From assembly GCF_011766325.1 (NCBI RefSeq), contig NZ_BLLG01000020.1:52021-116020 (forward strand): DNA of 64,000 nt, in the 5' to 3' direction. This DNA is from Streptomyces pacificus (GTDB lineage: Bacteria; Actinomycetota; Actinomycetes; Streptomycetales; Streptomycetaceae). Shown one piece after another: positions 1 through 7,571 of the stretch (the stretch's first letter is position 1; each line of letters begins with the position of its first letter). The notes under the pieces were generated by a model. That model ran no database searches and had not been told where the DNA came from. It worked only from the letters and a program-made list of their open reading frames with translations. The position numbers and the translations under genes were made by a program.

Positions 1-504
1 CGGCACCCCGGGCACCTCGCCCGGCGCGTACTCGCGCTCGTCGTCCGCGAAGAGGACGAACCAGCGGACCGGCACCTGCCACACCGCCGTCCTGATCCAC
101 GGGCGGGCGTCCGGGTTGCCCTCCCGCCACGCCTCGTAGTCGGCCGCCGCCTGGCCGCGCACCACCGGCGGCAGCACCGCGTCGAGCACGGGGGGCGGGA
201 GGAGCTCCGCCAGCTCCTCCAGGGCCAGCCAGCCGCGCAGCCGGGTCCGCCAGGGGCAGACCCTGACGACCCCGTCGCCCTCGGCGACGAAGGCTTCGGC
301 GCTCTCGTGGACCGGGACCGCCACGGGAGGCGTGGGCAGCAGATCGGCCAGCGACCGCCGGAGCTCGTCCTGGGCTGTGGGGGCCCGTCCGGAGCGGGCG
401 TACCGGGACCAGTGGCTCCGCTCGGGCTCGGGGAACGCCGCCAGCGGCTCGTACACCCGCAGGTAGGACGCGTACGGGACGAGCACTGAAGTGACGGCCG
501 GCAT
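1..504 (-). CDS. Conserved hypothetical protein, C-terminus cut by window edge
   Basis: The reading frame stays open on the minus strand from an ATG at 504 to the window edge, so about 168 N-terminal residues are present and the C-terminus is missing. It begins MPAVTSVLVPYASYLRVYEP. A GGAAGGA ribosome site lies about 8 nt upstream of the ATG. The protein is Trp/Arg/Pro-rich and soluble-looking, with no signal peptide or membrane segment. I do not recognise a catalytic domain. It is divergent from the valine dehydrogenase gene and shares a 155-bp promoter region with it. From memory, streptomycetes carry a conserved protein of unknown function here, between bldC and vdh. Confidence 0.75.
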   Translation of the reverse strand, partial: MPAVTSVLVPYASYLRVYEPLAAFPEPERSHWSRYARSGRAPTAQDELRRSLADLLPTPPVAVPVHESAEAFVAEGDGVVRVCPWRTRLRGWLALEELAELLPPPVLDAVLPPVVRGQAAADYEAWREGNPDARPWIRTAVWQVPVRWFVLFADDEREYAPGEVPGVP

Positions 505-659
505 GTCGGAGATCCTTCCACGCGCATACTCCGGGAGAGGGTGATCCTGAGCACGGGAGCCGATCTACCCCCGCGTAGGACTTACCCTCTTGCCCATCAG
601 GTCCCTCCCCACCCGCAGGAGGGCCGTCAATCGCCGCTTCGTACTTGGGAGTCACCACC
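505..659. promoter_or_regulatory. Divergent promoter region, hypothetical gene / vdh
   Basis: This 155-bp non-coding stretch separates two divergent starts, so it must carry promoters in both directions. GGGAG at about 647-651 is the vdh ribosome site. I could not assign convincing -10/-35 boxes. Confidence 0.5.
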
Positions 660-1742
660 GTGACCGATGTGACCGACGGCGTCCTGCACACCCTGTTCCA
701 CTCGGACCAGGGCGGACACGAGCAAGTCGTGCTCTGCCAGGACCGCGGCAGTGGTTTGAAGGCCGTCATCGCCATCCACTCCACCGCTCTGGGGCCCGCC
801 CTCGGCGGCACCCGCTTCCACCCGTACGCGTCCGAGGCAGCGGCCGTCGCCGACGCGCTGAACCTCGCCCGGGGCATGTCGTACAAGAACGCCATGGCCG
901 GTCTCGGCCACGGCGGCGGCAAGGCCGTGATCATCGGGGATCCCGAGCGGGTCAAGTCCGAGGAACTGCTCCTGGCCTACGGCCGGTTCGTGGCATCCCT
1001 CGGCGGCCGCTACGTCACGGCCTGCGACGTCGGCACCTATGTGGCCGACATGGACGTGGTGGCCCGCGAGTGCCGCTGGACCACCGGCCGCTCCCCCGAG
1101 CACGGCGGCGCCGGCGACTCCTCCGTCCTGACCGCCTACGGCGTGTTCCAGGGCATGCGCGCCTCCGCGCAGACCGAGTGGGGCGACCCCACACTGCGCG
1201 GCCGCACCGTCGGTGTCGCGGGTGTCGGCAAGGTCGGCCGGTACCTGGTCGAGCACCTGCTCGAGGACGGCGCCGAGGTCGTCGTCACCGATGTGCGCGA
1301 GGAGGCGGTGCGCCGGATCACGGACAGGTTCCCGCAGGTGCGGGTGGCCCGGGACACCGGCGAGCTGATCCGCACGGAGGGCCTGGACGTCTACGCCCCC
1401 TGCGCCCTCGGCGGAGCGCTGGACGACGAGACCGTGCCCGCGCTGACCGCCCGGATCGTCTGCGGCGGGGCCAACAACCAGCTCGCGCACCCGGGCGTCG
1501 AGAAGGACCTCGCCGACCGCCGCATCCTCTACGCGCCCGACTACGTGGTGAACGCGGGCGGGGTGATCCAGGTCGCCGACGAACTCCACGGCTTCGACTT
1601 CGACCGCTGCAAGGCGAAGGCGGCGAAGATCTTCGACACCACGCTCGCAATATTCGCACGTGCGAAGGAAGACGGCATTCCGCCGGCCGCGGCCGCGGAC
1701 CGCATCGCGGAGCAGCGGATCGCGGAGGCACGCCGCCGCTAG
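660..1742 (+). CDS. vdh: Valine (branched-chain amino acid) dehydrogenase
   Basis: NAD-dependent oxidative deamination of valine, leucine and isoleucine to 2-oxo acids, which in streptomycetes supplies acyl-CoA starters and extenders. The 360-residue protein has the Glu/Leu/Phe/Val dehydrogenase layout: an N-terminal substrate domain with GGTRFHPY and the Lys-bearing motif GHGGGKAVI, then a Rossmann domain with GVAGVGKVG, then a C-terminal PDYVVNAGGVI segment. The GTG at 660 is chosen over a TTG at 645 because GGGAG lies 8 nt upstream of it and the resulting start (VTDVTDGVLHTLF) fits the family. It is monocistronic and followed by a 370-bp gap. Identification is strong; preference for Val over Leu is inferred from the streptomycete context. 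Confidence 0.96.
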   Translation: MTDVTDGVLHTLFHSDQGGHEQVVLCQDRGSGLKAVIAIHSTALGPALGGTRFHPYASEAAAVADALNLARGMSYKNAMAGLGHGGGKAVIIGDPERVKSEELLLAYGRFVASLGGRYVTACDVGTYVADMDVVARECRWTTGRSPEHGGAGDSSVLTAYGVFQGMRASAQTEWGDPTLRGRTVGVAGVGKVGRYLVEHLLEDGAEVVVTDVREEAVRRITDRFPQVRVARDTGELIRTEGLDVYAPCALGGALDDETVPALTARIVCGGANNQLAHPGVEKDLADRRILYAPDYVVNAGGVIQVADELHGFDFDRCKAKAAKIFDTTLAIFARAKEDGIPPAAAADRIAEQRIAEARRR

Positions 1743-2115
1743 TGTCCGCTCGTGCCGGGTCGTGCACCGGGCCGTGCGCCGGGCCGTGCCGGGGGGGCCG
1801 GCCCTCGGGGCGAGCGCCGCCTGCCGCGGCACGGGCATCCCGCATGGCACTCCTCGCCGGCCGGGGGAGACAAGACTCACGCCGGTCGGCGAGCCGCCCG
1901 CCCAGAAGAGGTTAAACTCGCGGTTGACCAGCGAGGACGGGGCGCCTCGCGGGTCCTGCGAGGTGGCGCGTGATGCGGGCGGCGTACCGTATGGCCGCGG
2001 AAGCAGGTACCGTTGAAGCCCTACGGACGGTCTCTCCACGGAGAGCCCGCTCCGAACCATGAACGCGTGTCAAGACTCTGGGGCCGTCGAGCCCCGTCAC
2101 CGAGGGGGTCGAGCC
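1743..2115. other. Intergenic region after vdh
   Basis: No gene is supported here. An imperfect GC-rich hairpin at about 1942-1969 (GCGCCTCGC against GCGAGGtgGCGC) could terminate vdh. AGGGGG at about 2103-2108 is the ribosome site of the next gene. Confidence 0.4.
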
Positions 2116-2364
2116 ATGGGGCGCGGCCGGGCCAAGGCCAAGCAGACGAAGGTCGCCCGCCAGCTGAAGTACAACAGCGGTGGGACGGATCTCTCACGTC
2201 TGGCCAGCGAGCTGGGCGCATCGACTTCGAGTCAACCGCCGAACGCGGAGCCGTTCGAGGATGACGAGGAGGACGACCCGTACGCCCGCTACGCGGAGAT
2301 GTACAACGACGCGGACGACGAGGACGAGGAGTCCGGTCCGTCGTCGCGGCGTCGCGGCGCTTGA
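2116..2364 (+). CDS. DUF3073 family small acidic-tailed protein
   Basis: An 82-residue protein starting MGRGRAKAKQTKVARQLKYN. The N-terminal half is strongly basic and carries the DUF3073 signature (GRGRAKAKQ, followed by VARQLKY). The C-terminal half is an acidic run (FEDDEEDDPYARYAEMYND) ending in a basic RRR tail. The ATG at 2116 is chosen over an upstream ATG at 2059 because the family starts there and AGGGGG precedes it. Function is unknown in actinobacteria; the charged bipartite design suggests nucleic-acid or protein binding, which is inference. It is convergent with purM, with a perfect hairpin between them. Confidence 0.9.
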   Translation: MGRGRAKAKQTKVARQLKYNSGGTDLSRLASELGASTSSQPPNAEPFEDDEEDDPYARYAEMYNDADDEDEESGPSSRRRGA

Positions 2365-2380
2365 CGCCCGCGTCCTTCAG

Positions 2381-2411
2381 ACCCGGTCCGGGGCCCGGCC
2401 CCGGACCGGGT
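2381..2411. terminator. Bidirectional hairpin terminator, DUF3073 / purM
   Basis: A perfect 14-bp inverted repeat (ACCCGGTCCGGGGC at 2381-2394, complement at 2398-2411) with a 3-nt loop. It sits between two convergent genes, the expected place for a shared terminator. Confidence 0.85.
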
Positions 2412-2421
2412 TCTGTGCTGT

Positions 2422-3486
2422 TCAGCTCGCGTAGTCGCCCACCATCCCGGCTCCGGTGAGGTGCTCACCGCGCTCGGTGATCTCACCGGCGACCCAGGCG
2501 TCCAGGCCGCGGTCGGCGAGCGTCGTCAGGGCGGCGTCCACCGACTCCCCCGGCACCACGGCCATCATGCCGACGCCCATGTTGAGCGTGTTCTCCAGCT
2601 CCGCACGCTCGACCCGGCCGGCGGTGCCCACGAGGTCGAACACCGCGCCGGGCGTCCAGGTCGACCGGTCGACGACCGCGTGCAGCCCCCCGGGGATCAC
2701 CCGCGCGAGATTGGCCGCGAGTCCACCGCCGGTGATGTGGCTGAAGGCGTGCACCTCGGTGGTGCGGGTCAGCGCCAGGCAGTCCAGCGAGTAGATCCTG
2801 GTGGGCTCGAGCAGTTCCTCGCCGAGGGCTCGTCCGAACTCCGGGATCTCCCGGTCGAGCGTCCAGCCCGCCCGGTCGAAGACCACGTGCCGCACCAGGG
2901 AGTACCCGTTCGAGTGAAGGCCTGAGGAGGCCATCGCGAGCACCGCGTCCCCTGCGCGGATGCGTTCGGCACCCAGCAGCCGGTCCGCCTCCACGACGCC
3001 CGTACCGGCACCGGCGACGTCGAAGTCGTCCGGGCCCAGCAGACCGGGGTGTTCCGCGGTCTCACCGCCGACCAGGGCGCAGCCGGCGAGGACGCAGCCC
3101 TCGGCGATGCCCTTCACCACGGCGGCCACGCGCTCGGGGTGGACCTTGCCGACACAGAGGTAGTCGGTCATGAAGAGCGGCTCGGCGCCGCAGACGACGA
3201 TGTCGTCCATGACCATCGCCACCAGGTCGTGCCCGATGGTGTCGTACACGCCCATCCGGCGGGCGAGGTCGACCTTGGTGCCGACGCCGTCGGTGGCGGA
3301 CGCGAGCAGCGGGCGCCGGTAGCGCTTGAGAGCGGAGGCGTCGAAGAGGCCGGCGAAGCCGCCGATGCCGCCGAGGACCTCGGGGCGGCCGGTCTTCTTC
3401 ACCCACTCCTTCATCAGCTCGACGGCGCGGTCGCCCGCCTCGATGTCGACGCCCGCCGCAGCGTAGGAAGCACCTGTCTCGGACAT
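2422..3486 (-). CDS. purM: Phosphoribosylformylglycinamidine cyclo-ligase (AIR synthetase)
   Basis: Catalyses ATP-dependent closure of FGAM to aminoimidazole ribonucleotide in cytosolic purine synthesis. The 354-residue length is normal. Visible family motifs are SYAAAGVDIEAGD at the N-terminus, GVGTKVDLAR (ATP/substrate binding), DDIVVCGAEPLFMTDY, and GGETAEHPG. The ATG at 3486 gives MSETGASYAAAG, the usual start; a longer frame exists upstream but lacks family similarity. It follows purF by 100 nt on the same strand, consistent with cotranscription. The unusually spaced upstream AGG is a weak ribosome site. Confidence 0.97.
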   Translation of the reverse strand: MSETGASYAAAGVDIEAGDRAVELMKEWVKKTGRPEVLGGIGGFAGLFDASALKRYRRPLLASATDGVGTKVDLARRMGVYDTIGHDLVAMVMDDIVVCGAEPLFMTDYLCVGKVHPERVAAVVKGIAEGCVLAGCALVGGETAEHPGLLGPDDFDVAGAGTGVVEADRLLGAERIRAGDAVLAMASSGLHSNGYSLVRHVVFDRAGWTLDREIPEFGRALGEELLEPTRIYSLDCLALTRTTEVHAFSHITGGGLAANLARVIPGGLHAVVDRSTWTPGAVFDLVGTAGRVERAELENTLNMGVGMMAVVPGESVDAALTTLADRGLDAWVAGEITERGEHLTGAGMVGDYAS

Positions 3487-3586
3487 TGCCTGGGATCTTT
3501 CGCTTGGGATGAGGATGACGAGGTTGATCAGGGTGATTGAAGTTGACGAGGGTGGCGAGAGCGGTGAGGGTGGCGAGAGGACCTGA

Positions 3587-5104
3587 TCACGGACGACGGA
3601 GCGCGTCGGCGGCGTCCGCGCCGCCCGCAAGCTCGGTCTCCAGCAGCTGCTTTCCGAGCAGCTCGGGGTCGGGAAGCTCCATCGGGTACTCGCCGTCGAA
3701 ACAGGCGCGGCACAGGTCCGGCTTGTCGATGGTGGTGGCCTCGATCATGCCGTCGATCGAGATGTACGCCAGCGAGTCGGCGCCCAGCGAGGTGCCGATC
3801 TCGTCGATCGCCATACCGTTGGCGATCAGCTCGGCGCGGGTCGCGAAGTCGATGCCGAAGAAGCACGGCCACTTGACGGGCGGCGACGAGATCCGGATGT
3901 GGACCTCGGCGGCCCCCGCCTCGCGGAGCATCCTGACCAGGGCGCGCTGGGTGTTGCCGCGGACGATCGAGTCGTCGACCACCACGAGCCGCTTGCCCCT
4001 GATCACCTCCCTGAGGGGGTTCAGCTTGAGGCGGATGCCCAGCTGGCGGATCGTCTGGGAGGGCTGGATGAACGTCCGGCCCACGTAGGCGTTCTTGACC
4101 AGGCCCGAGCCATAGGGGATGCCGGAGGCCTCCGCGTAGCCGATGGCCGCGGGGGTGCCGGACTCCGGCGTCGCTATGACGAGATCGGCCTCGACGGGTG
4201 CCTCCTCCGCCAGGCGGCGGCCCATCTCCACGCGGGAGAGGTAGACGTTCCGGCCGGCGATGTCGGTGTCGGGGCGGGCCAGGTAGACGTACTCGAAGAC
4301 ACAGCCCTTGGGCTTCGCTTCTGCGAATCGAGAGGTGCGGATGCCGTTCTCGTCGATCGCGACGAGCTCGCCCGGCTCGATCTCGCGCACCAGACTCGCA
4401 CCGCAGATGTCGAGTGCGGCCGACTCGGAGGCCACCACCCAGCCGCGCTCCAGCCGACCGAGGACCAGCGGGCGGATGCCCTGCGGGTCGCGGGCGGCGT
4501 AGAGGGTGTGCTCGTCCATGAAGACGAGGGAGAAGGCGCCCCGCACGTCGGGCAGGACCCTCGCGGCCGCCTCCTCGACGGTGAGGGGCTTGCCGTCGTC
4601 GTCCGTCTGCCCGGCGAGCAGCGCGGTGACGAGGTCGGTGTCGTTGGTGGCGGCGACCTGGGTGGCGCGGCCGTCCTGGCGGGGGAGGTCGGCGACCATC
4701 TCGGCGAGCCGGGCCGTGTTGACCAGGTTGCCGTTGTGGCCGAGCGCGATGGAGCCGTGCGCGGTCGCCCGGAAGGTCGGCTGGGCGTTCTCCCACACGG
4801 AGGCGCCGGTGGTCGAGTAGCGGGCGTGGCCGACCGCGATGTGGCCCTGGAGGGAGCCGAGGGAGGTCTCGTCGAAGACCTGGGACACGAGGCCCATGTC
4901 CTTGAAGACGAGGATCTGGGAGCCGTTGCTGACCGCGATGCCCGCGGACTCCTGGCCCCGGTGTTGGAGGGCGTAGAGCCCGAAGTACGTGAGCTTGGCG
5001 ACCTCTTCACCCGGCGCCCAGACACCGAAGACGCCGCAAGCGTCCTGGGGGCCCTTCTCGCCGGGGAGCAGGTCGTGGCTGAGTCGTCCGTCACCACGTG
5101 GCAC
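3587..5104 (-). CDS. purF: Amidophosphoribosyltransferase (glutamine PRPP amidotransferase)
   Basis: First committed step of purine synthesis: PRPP plus glutamine to 5-phosphoribosylamine. The 505-residue protein has a short N-terminal stretch ending at Cys23 (GPQDACGVFGVW), the Ntn glutaminase nucleophile exposed after processing. Glutaminase motifs YALQHRGQESAGI and GHNGNL follow. The PRPP-binding loop RLVVVDDSIVRGNT lies around residue 365-378, and late Cys residues (KWPCFFGID, DLCRACFDGEYP) match the Fe-S-type enzymes. The start is GTG at 5104. Its upstream 341-bp gap should hold the promoter for purF-purM. Confidence 0.97.
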   Translation of the reverse strand: MPRGDGRLSHDLLPGEKGPQDACGVFGVWAPGEEVAKLTYFGLYALQHRGQESAGIAVSNGSQILVFKDMGLVSQVFDETSLGSLQGHIAVGHARYSTTGASVWENAQPTFRATAHGSIALGHNGNLVNTARLAEMVADLPRQDGRATQVAATNDTDLVTALLAGQTDDDGKPLTVEEAAARVLPDVRGAFSLVFMDEHTLYAARDPQGIRPLVLGRLERGWVVASESAALDICGASLVREIEPGELVAIDENGIRTSRFAEAKPKGCVFEYVYLARPDTDIAGRNVYLSRVEMGRRLAEEAPVEADLVIATPESGTPAAIGYAEASGIPYGSGLVKNAYVGRTFIQPSQTIRQLGIRLKLNPLREVIRGKRLVVVDDSIVRGNTQRALVRMLREAGAAEVHIRISSPPVKWPCFFGIDFATRAELIANGMAIDEIGTSLGADSLAYISIDGMIEATTIDKPDLCRACFDGEYPMELPDPELLGKQLLETELAGGADAADALRRP

Positions 5105-5445
5105 GGCACCGAGTGTAGGCGAGACCGTCCACTGGTCCGAATTGGGGATCCGGCCCAGAACCGTCCCGACGGGATCAGCGGTTCACACAAAAGCCGTGTA
5201 AGGAAGCCTTTGGGGGCTCCTACGGGCCGGTAGGGCGCAGGGCGGGGCGTGCCGCACATCACGTCCGCGCCGGCGGACCGGGAGCGGGGCCCGGCCCGGA
5301 CGGCTGCGGGCCCCGACAGGTACGGGCCGCCGGTCCGGAGCGCGGAGGCGGCGGGACGGGGGCGGGGACATGGCGACATGGCGGGGCGGAGCGGGACCAG
5401 CACGGGACGGGTGCGCGACGGGTGCGGGACTCGCCCCTCGCGCCC
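5105..5445. other. purF promoter region with upstream hairpin
   Basis: No gene is seen. A perfect 9-bp stem (CGGGGCCCG at 5285-5293, complement at 5307-5315) lies just past the META lipoprotein stop on its strand and is a likely terminator. The remainder should carry the purF promoter; no clear boxes were assigned. Confidence 0.45.
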
Positions 5446-6324
5446 TCAGTCGGCCACCGCCACCAGTCCCTTGCCGCCGTCCGCAGAGGTGAGGGTCAGG
5501 CCCCGGTGCTTCAGCGCGTACGACACCCGGCCGGTGAGAGCGTCGGTCACGGCCTTCTCCAGCGCTCCGGCGGGGCCGGCGCACACCTTGCGGGTACTGG
5601 ACAGCGGGCCGACGGTGAGCGTCGAAGCGGCGATCTTCACCTCGGCTCGGAAGCCGTTGCAGCCGAGGTTGCCCCTGAGGGTGCCATCCTCGCCGATCGC
5701 GAAGTACGCCCTGCCCTCGGCGCCGGGAGGCAGGGAGGCGGCCGTGTCCCCCTGGAGCAGGGAGGTCACGGTCCACTCGGTGCCCGCCAGCGGGGCGGTG
5801 GGCTGCGCCGTCAGGGCGATCCGGTCGCCACCGGCGGCTACCAGGGTCAGGCTCTTCTCCGACGCCTTCGCCTTCAGCTCGCCGGAGAGGGCCGCATGCA
5901 GCGCCTCCTCGAAGCCGGCGACGGCGGGCGGACAGCCCATCTCGGTCGTCTCCGCAGGCCCGACCGTGATGGTGTCGCCCTTGATCGTCACATCGGCACC
6001 GAAGTGGTTGCAGCCGTAGTTGCCCTTGGCGCGGCCCTTCACGCCGTCCTCGCCGTCCTCGCCGTCCTCGCCGTCCCCGCCCTCGTCGCCCGCGTCGCCC
6101 GCCGTGAACTCGACGCGGGCTCCCACCGGCGCCGCGGTCGTCTTGCCGTCGACGGTCACCTCCCGGACGGTCCAGAGCACGCCGGCGACGGGGGCCCCGG
6201 GGAGCACGGAGCCGCCCGCGTCGTCCCCCGGGCCCTGCCCCCGGCCCTTTTCGGAGCCGCAGGCCGTAAGCGTGATGGCGGCCGCCAGGGCGGCAGCCGC
6301 GGGAACCATCGGTCGAATACGCAT
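5446..6324 (-). CDS. Lipoprotein with two META (HslJ-like) domains
   Basis: A 292-residue exported lipoprotein. The N-terminus MRIRPMVPAAAALAAAITLTACG ends in a lipobox (LTAC) with lipidation at the Cys. Two META/DUF306-type domains follow: residues about 46-165 (VAGVLWTVREVTVDG, then GNYGCNHFGADVTI) and about 178-290 (LAGTEWTVTSLLQGD, then GNLGCNGFRAEVKI). The first is interrupted by an acidic GDGEDGEDGEDG repeat. META domains occur in heat-shock and envelope proteins, with no enzymatic function established. It stands alone on the minus strand upstream of purF. Family call is solid; function is unknown. Confidence 0.85.
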   Translation of the reverse strand: MRIRPMVPAAAALAAAITLTACGSEKGRGQGPGDDAGGSVLPGAPVAGVLWTVREVTVDGKTTAAPVGARVEFTAGDAGDEGGDGEDGEDGEDGVKGRAKGNYGCNHFGADVTIKGDTITVGPAETTEMGCPPAVAGFEEALHAALSGELKAKASEKSLTLVAAGGDRIALTAQPTAPLAGTEWTVTSLLQGDTAASLPPGAEGRAYFAIGEDGTLRGNLGCNGFRAEVKIAASTLTVGPLSSTRKVCAGPAGALEKAVTDALTGRVSYALKHRGLTLTSADGGKGLVAVAD

Positions 6325-6335
6325 ACCGGTCCGAC

Positions 6336-6526
6336 GGGACGGACATGGCCCCGGTTCCCGGTTCTGACCGATCCTGACCGGTCCGGGGCTGGTCCCGTAC
6401 AGGGCGATCCGGGGCGGTCCGGGGCGGTCCAGTGCCGGGCGGTCCGCTCCGATCCACTCCGATCAACTCCGATCCACTCCGGTTGCCTTCCGGTTCCGGC
6501 GCCGGGACGGACATGGCCCCGGTTCC
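6336..6526. repeat. 23-bp direct repeat flanking short simple repeats
   Basis: An identical 23-bp word beginning GGGACGGACATGGCC occurs at 6336-6358 and 6504-6526. Between the copies are short tandem runs (GGGGCGGTCC twice; CTCCGATC-type repeats). The block lies between the META lipoprotein start and the next gene's stop and looks like local duplication. Confidence 0.7.
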
Positions 6527-6536
6527 TCGGGACCCG

Positions 6537-7352
6537 TCACGCCATCAGGGCGGGTCCTCGGCCCATCAGGGGAAGCAGCGCCGAGAGGTCGGAGCGCTCG
6601 CCGCTCGCGCTCACCCTCGCCGCCTCCCGCGCAGCCGCCCAGGCCTGGCGTCCCGTGGCCAGCCGGATCCAGGTCAGCGGATCGGTCTCGACGACGTTCG
6701 CAGGCGTGCCGCGGGTGTGCCGCGGCCCCTCGACGCACTGCACCACGGCGTACGGCGGAATCCTCAGCTCCACCGAGCCGCCGGGGGCCTTCACCGCGAA
6801 CGCGTCCGCGAGCAGGCGAACGGAGGCCGCCAGTGCCTGGCGCTCGTACGGCAGGTCGAGTCCGGTCGCGTCCGCCAGGTCGTCGGTGCGGACCACCAGT
6901 TCCACGGCGCGGGTGACAAGGTGGTCAGCGAGCCGCATCCCACCGGCCCGGGTGCGTACCAGCCGCTCGGCGGGGCCCCCGGCCAGCGCGGCTCCCACCG
7001 CTTCGGCGGTCCGCCCGTACAGGGCCGGGAGGTCCCGGGAAGCGCACGCCGCGACCGGCGGGCCCTCGTCCGGGGCACCCGCACATCCGTCCGTGGAGAG
7101 GGGCCAGTCCAGCAGCGCGGCATCCGCCTTCGCCGGCTCCGGGCCGTCGAGGGCCGCCGCCACGGCACCGAAGGCCAGCGCGATATGCGCCGCGAGTTCG
7201 CGGACCGTCCAGTCGCCGATCCGGGTCGGCAGGGCCAGCTGCTCCGCGGTCAGCGTCCCGACGGCCTGCCGGACGTGCCCGAACTGGGCGAGGACGGCGG
7301 CGCGGATCCTGACGGGGTCGTAGCTGCGGGTGCGCTTCCTGGCCGGTGGCAT
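6537..7352 (-). CDS. DinB/mycothiol-dependent isomerase-like protein with SCP2-like tail
   Basis: A 271-residue cytosolic protein. The N-terminal part (residues about 14-160) contains the helix-bundle signature DWTVRELAAHIA seen in the mycothiol-dependent maleylpyruvate isomerase/DinB superfamily, where the His is a metal ligand. The C-terminal part (PGGSVELRIPPYAVVQC, then ETDPLTWIRLATGR) resembles the sterol-carrier-like domain of these proteins. Start ATG at 7352 (MPPARKRTRSYDP); longer frames give Arg-rich non-family sequence. The substrate cannot be read from sequence; mycothiol use is family inference. Confidence 0.75.
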   Translation of the reverse strand: MPPARKRTRSYDPVRIRAAVLAQFGHVRQAVGTLTAEQLALPTRIGDWTVRELAAHIALAFGAVAAALDGPEPAKADAALLDWPLSTDGCAGAPDEGPPVAACASRDLPALYGRTAEAVGAALAGGPAERLVRTRAGGMRLADHLVTRAVELVVRTDDLADATGLDLPYERQALAASVRLLADAFAVKAPGGSVELRIPPYAVVQCVEGPRHTRGTPANVVETDPLTWIRLATGRQAWAAAREAARVSASGERSDLSALLPLMGRGPALMA

Positions 7353-7571
7353 ACGGCCGAGACTAGCCCGCTCCTCGGACACCGCCGGATCCGCCCGCGC
7401 ACGTCGGCCCACGGCATTGCCGAATCGACCGGGCAGGCCCGCGAAGCGGAGCCCGCCGCCGCCCTCCCAAGCGCGGCGCCGGGCCCGGCACACGGCCGCG
7501 GCCGCGGCCCCCGCCCCGGTGGACTTCCGGACCGGGGACCGCCGGCACCGGCGGCCCGGGTGGACGACGCC

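Noticed and set aside
590..1915. Long open frame on the plus strand overlapping vdh
   Set aside because: Arg/Pro-rich frame created by high GC; vdh in the other frame has full family motifs.
627..2060. 477-codon minus-strand frame opposite vdh
   Set aside because: Antisense shadow with no domain; the vdh and DUF3073 genes explain the region.
3899..5233. 444-codon frame opposite purF
   Set aside because: Mirror frame of purF with Gly/Asp/Val-rich shadow composition.
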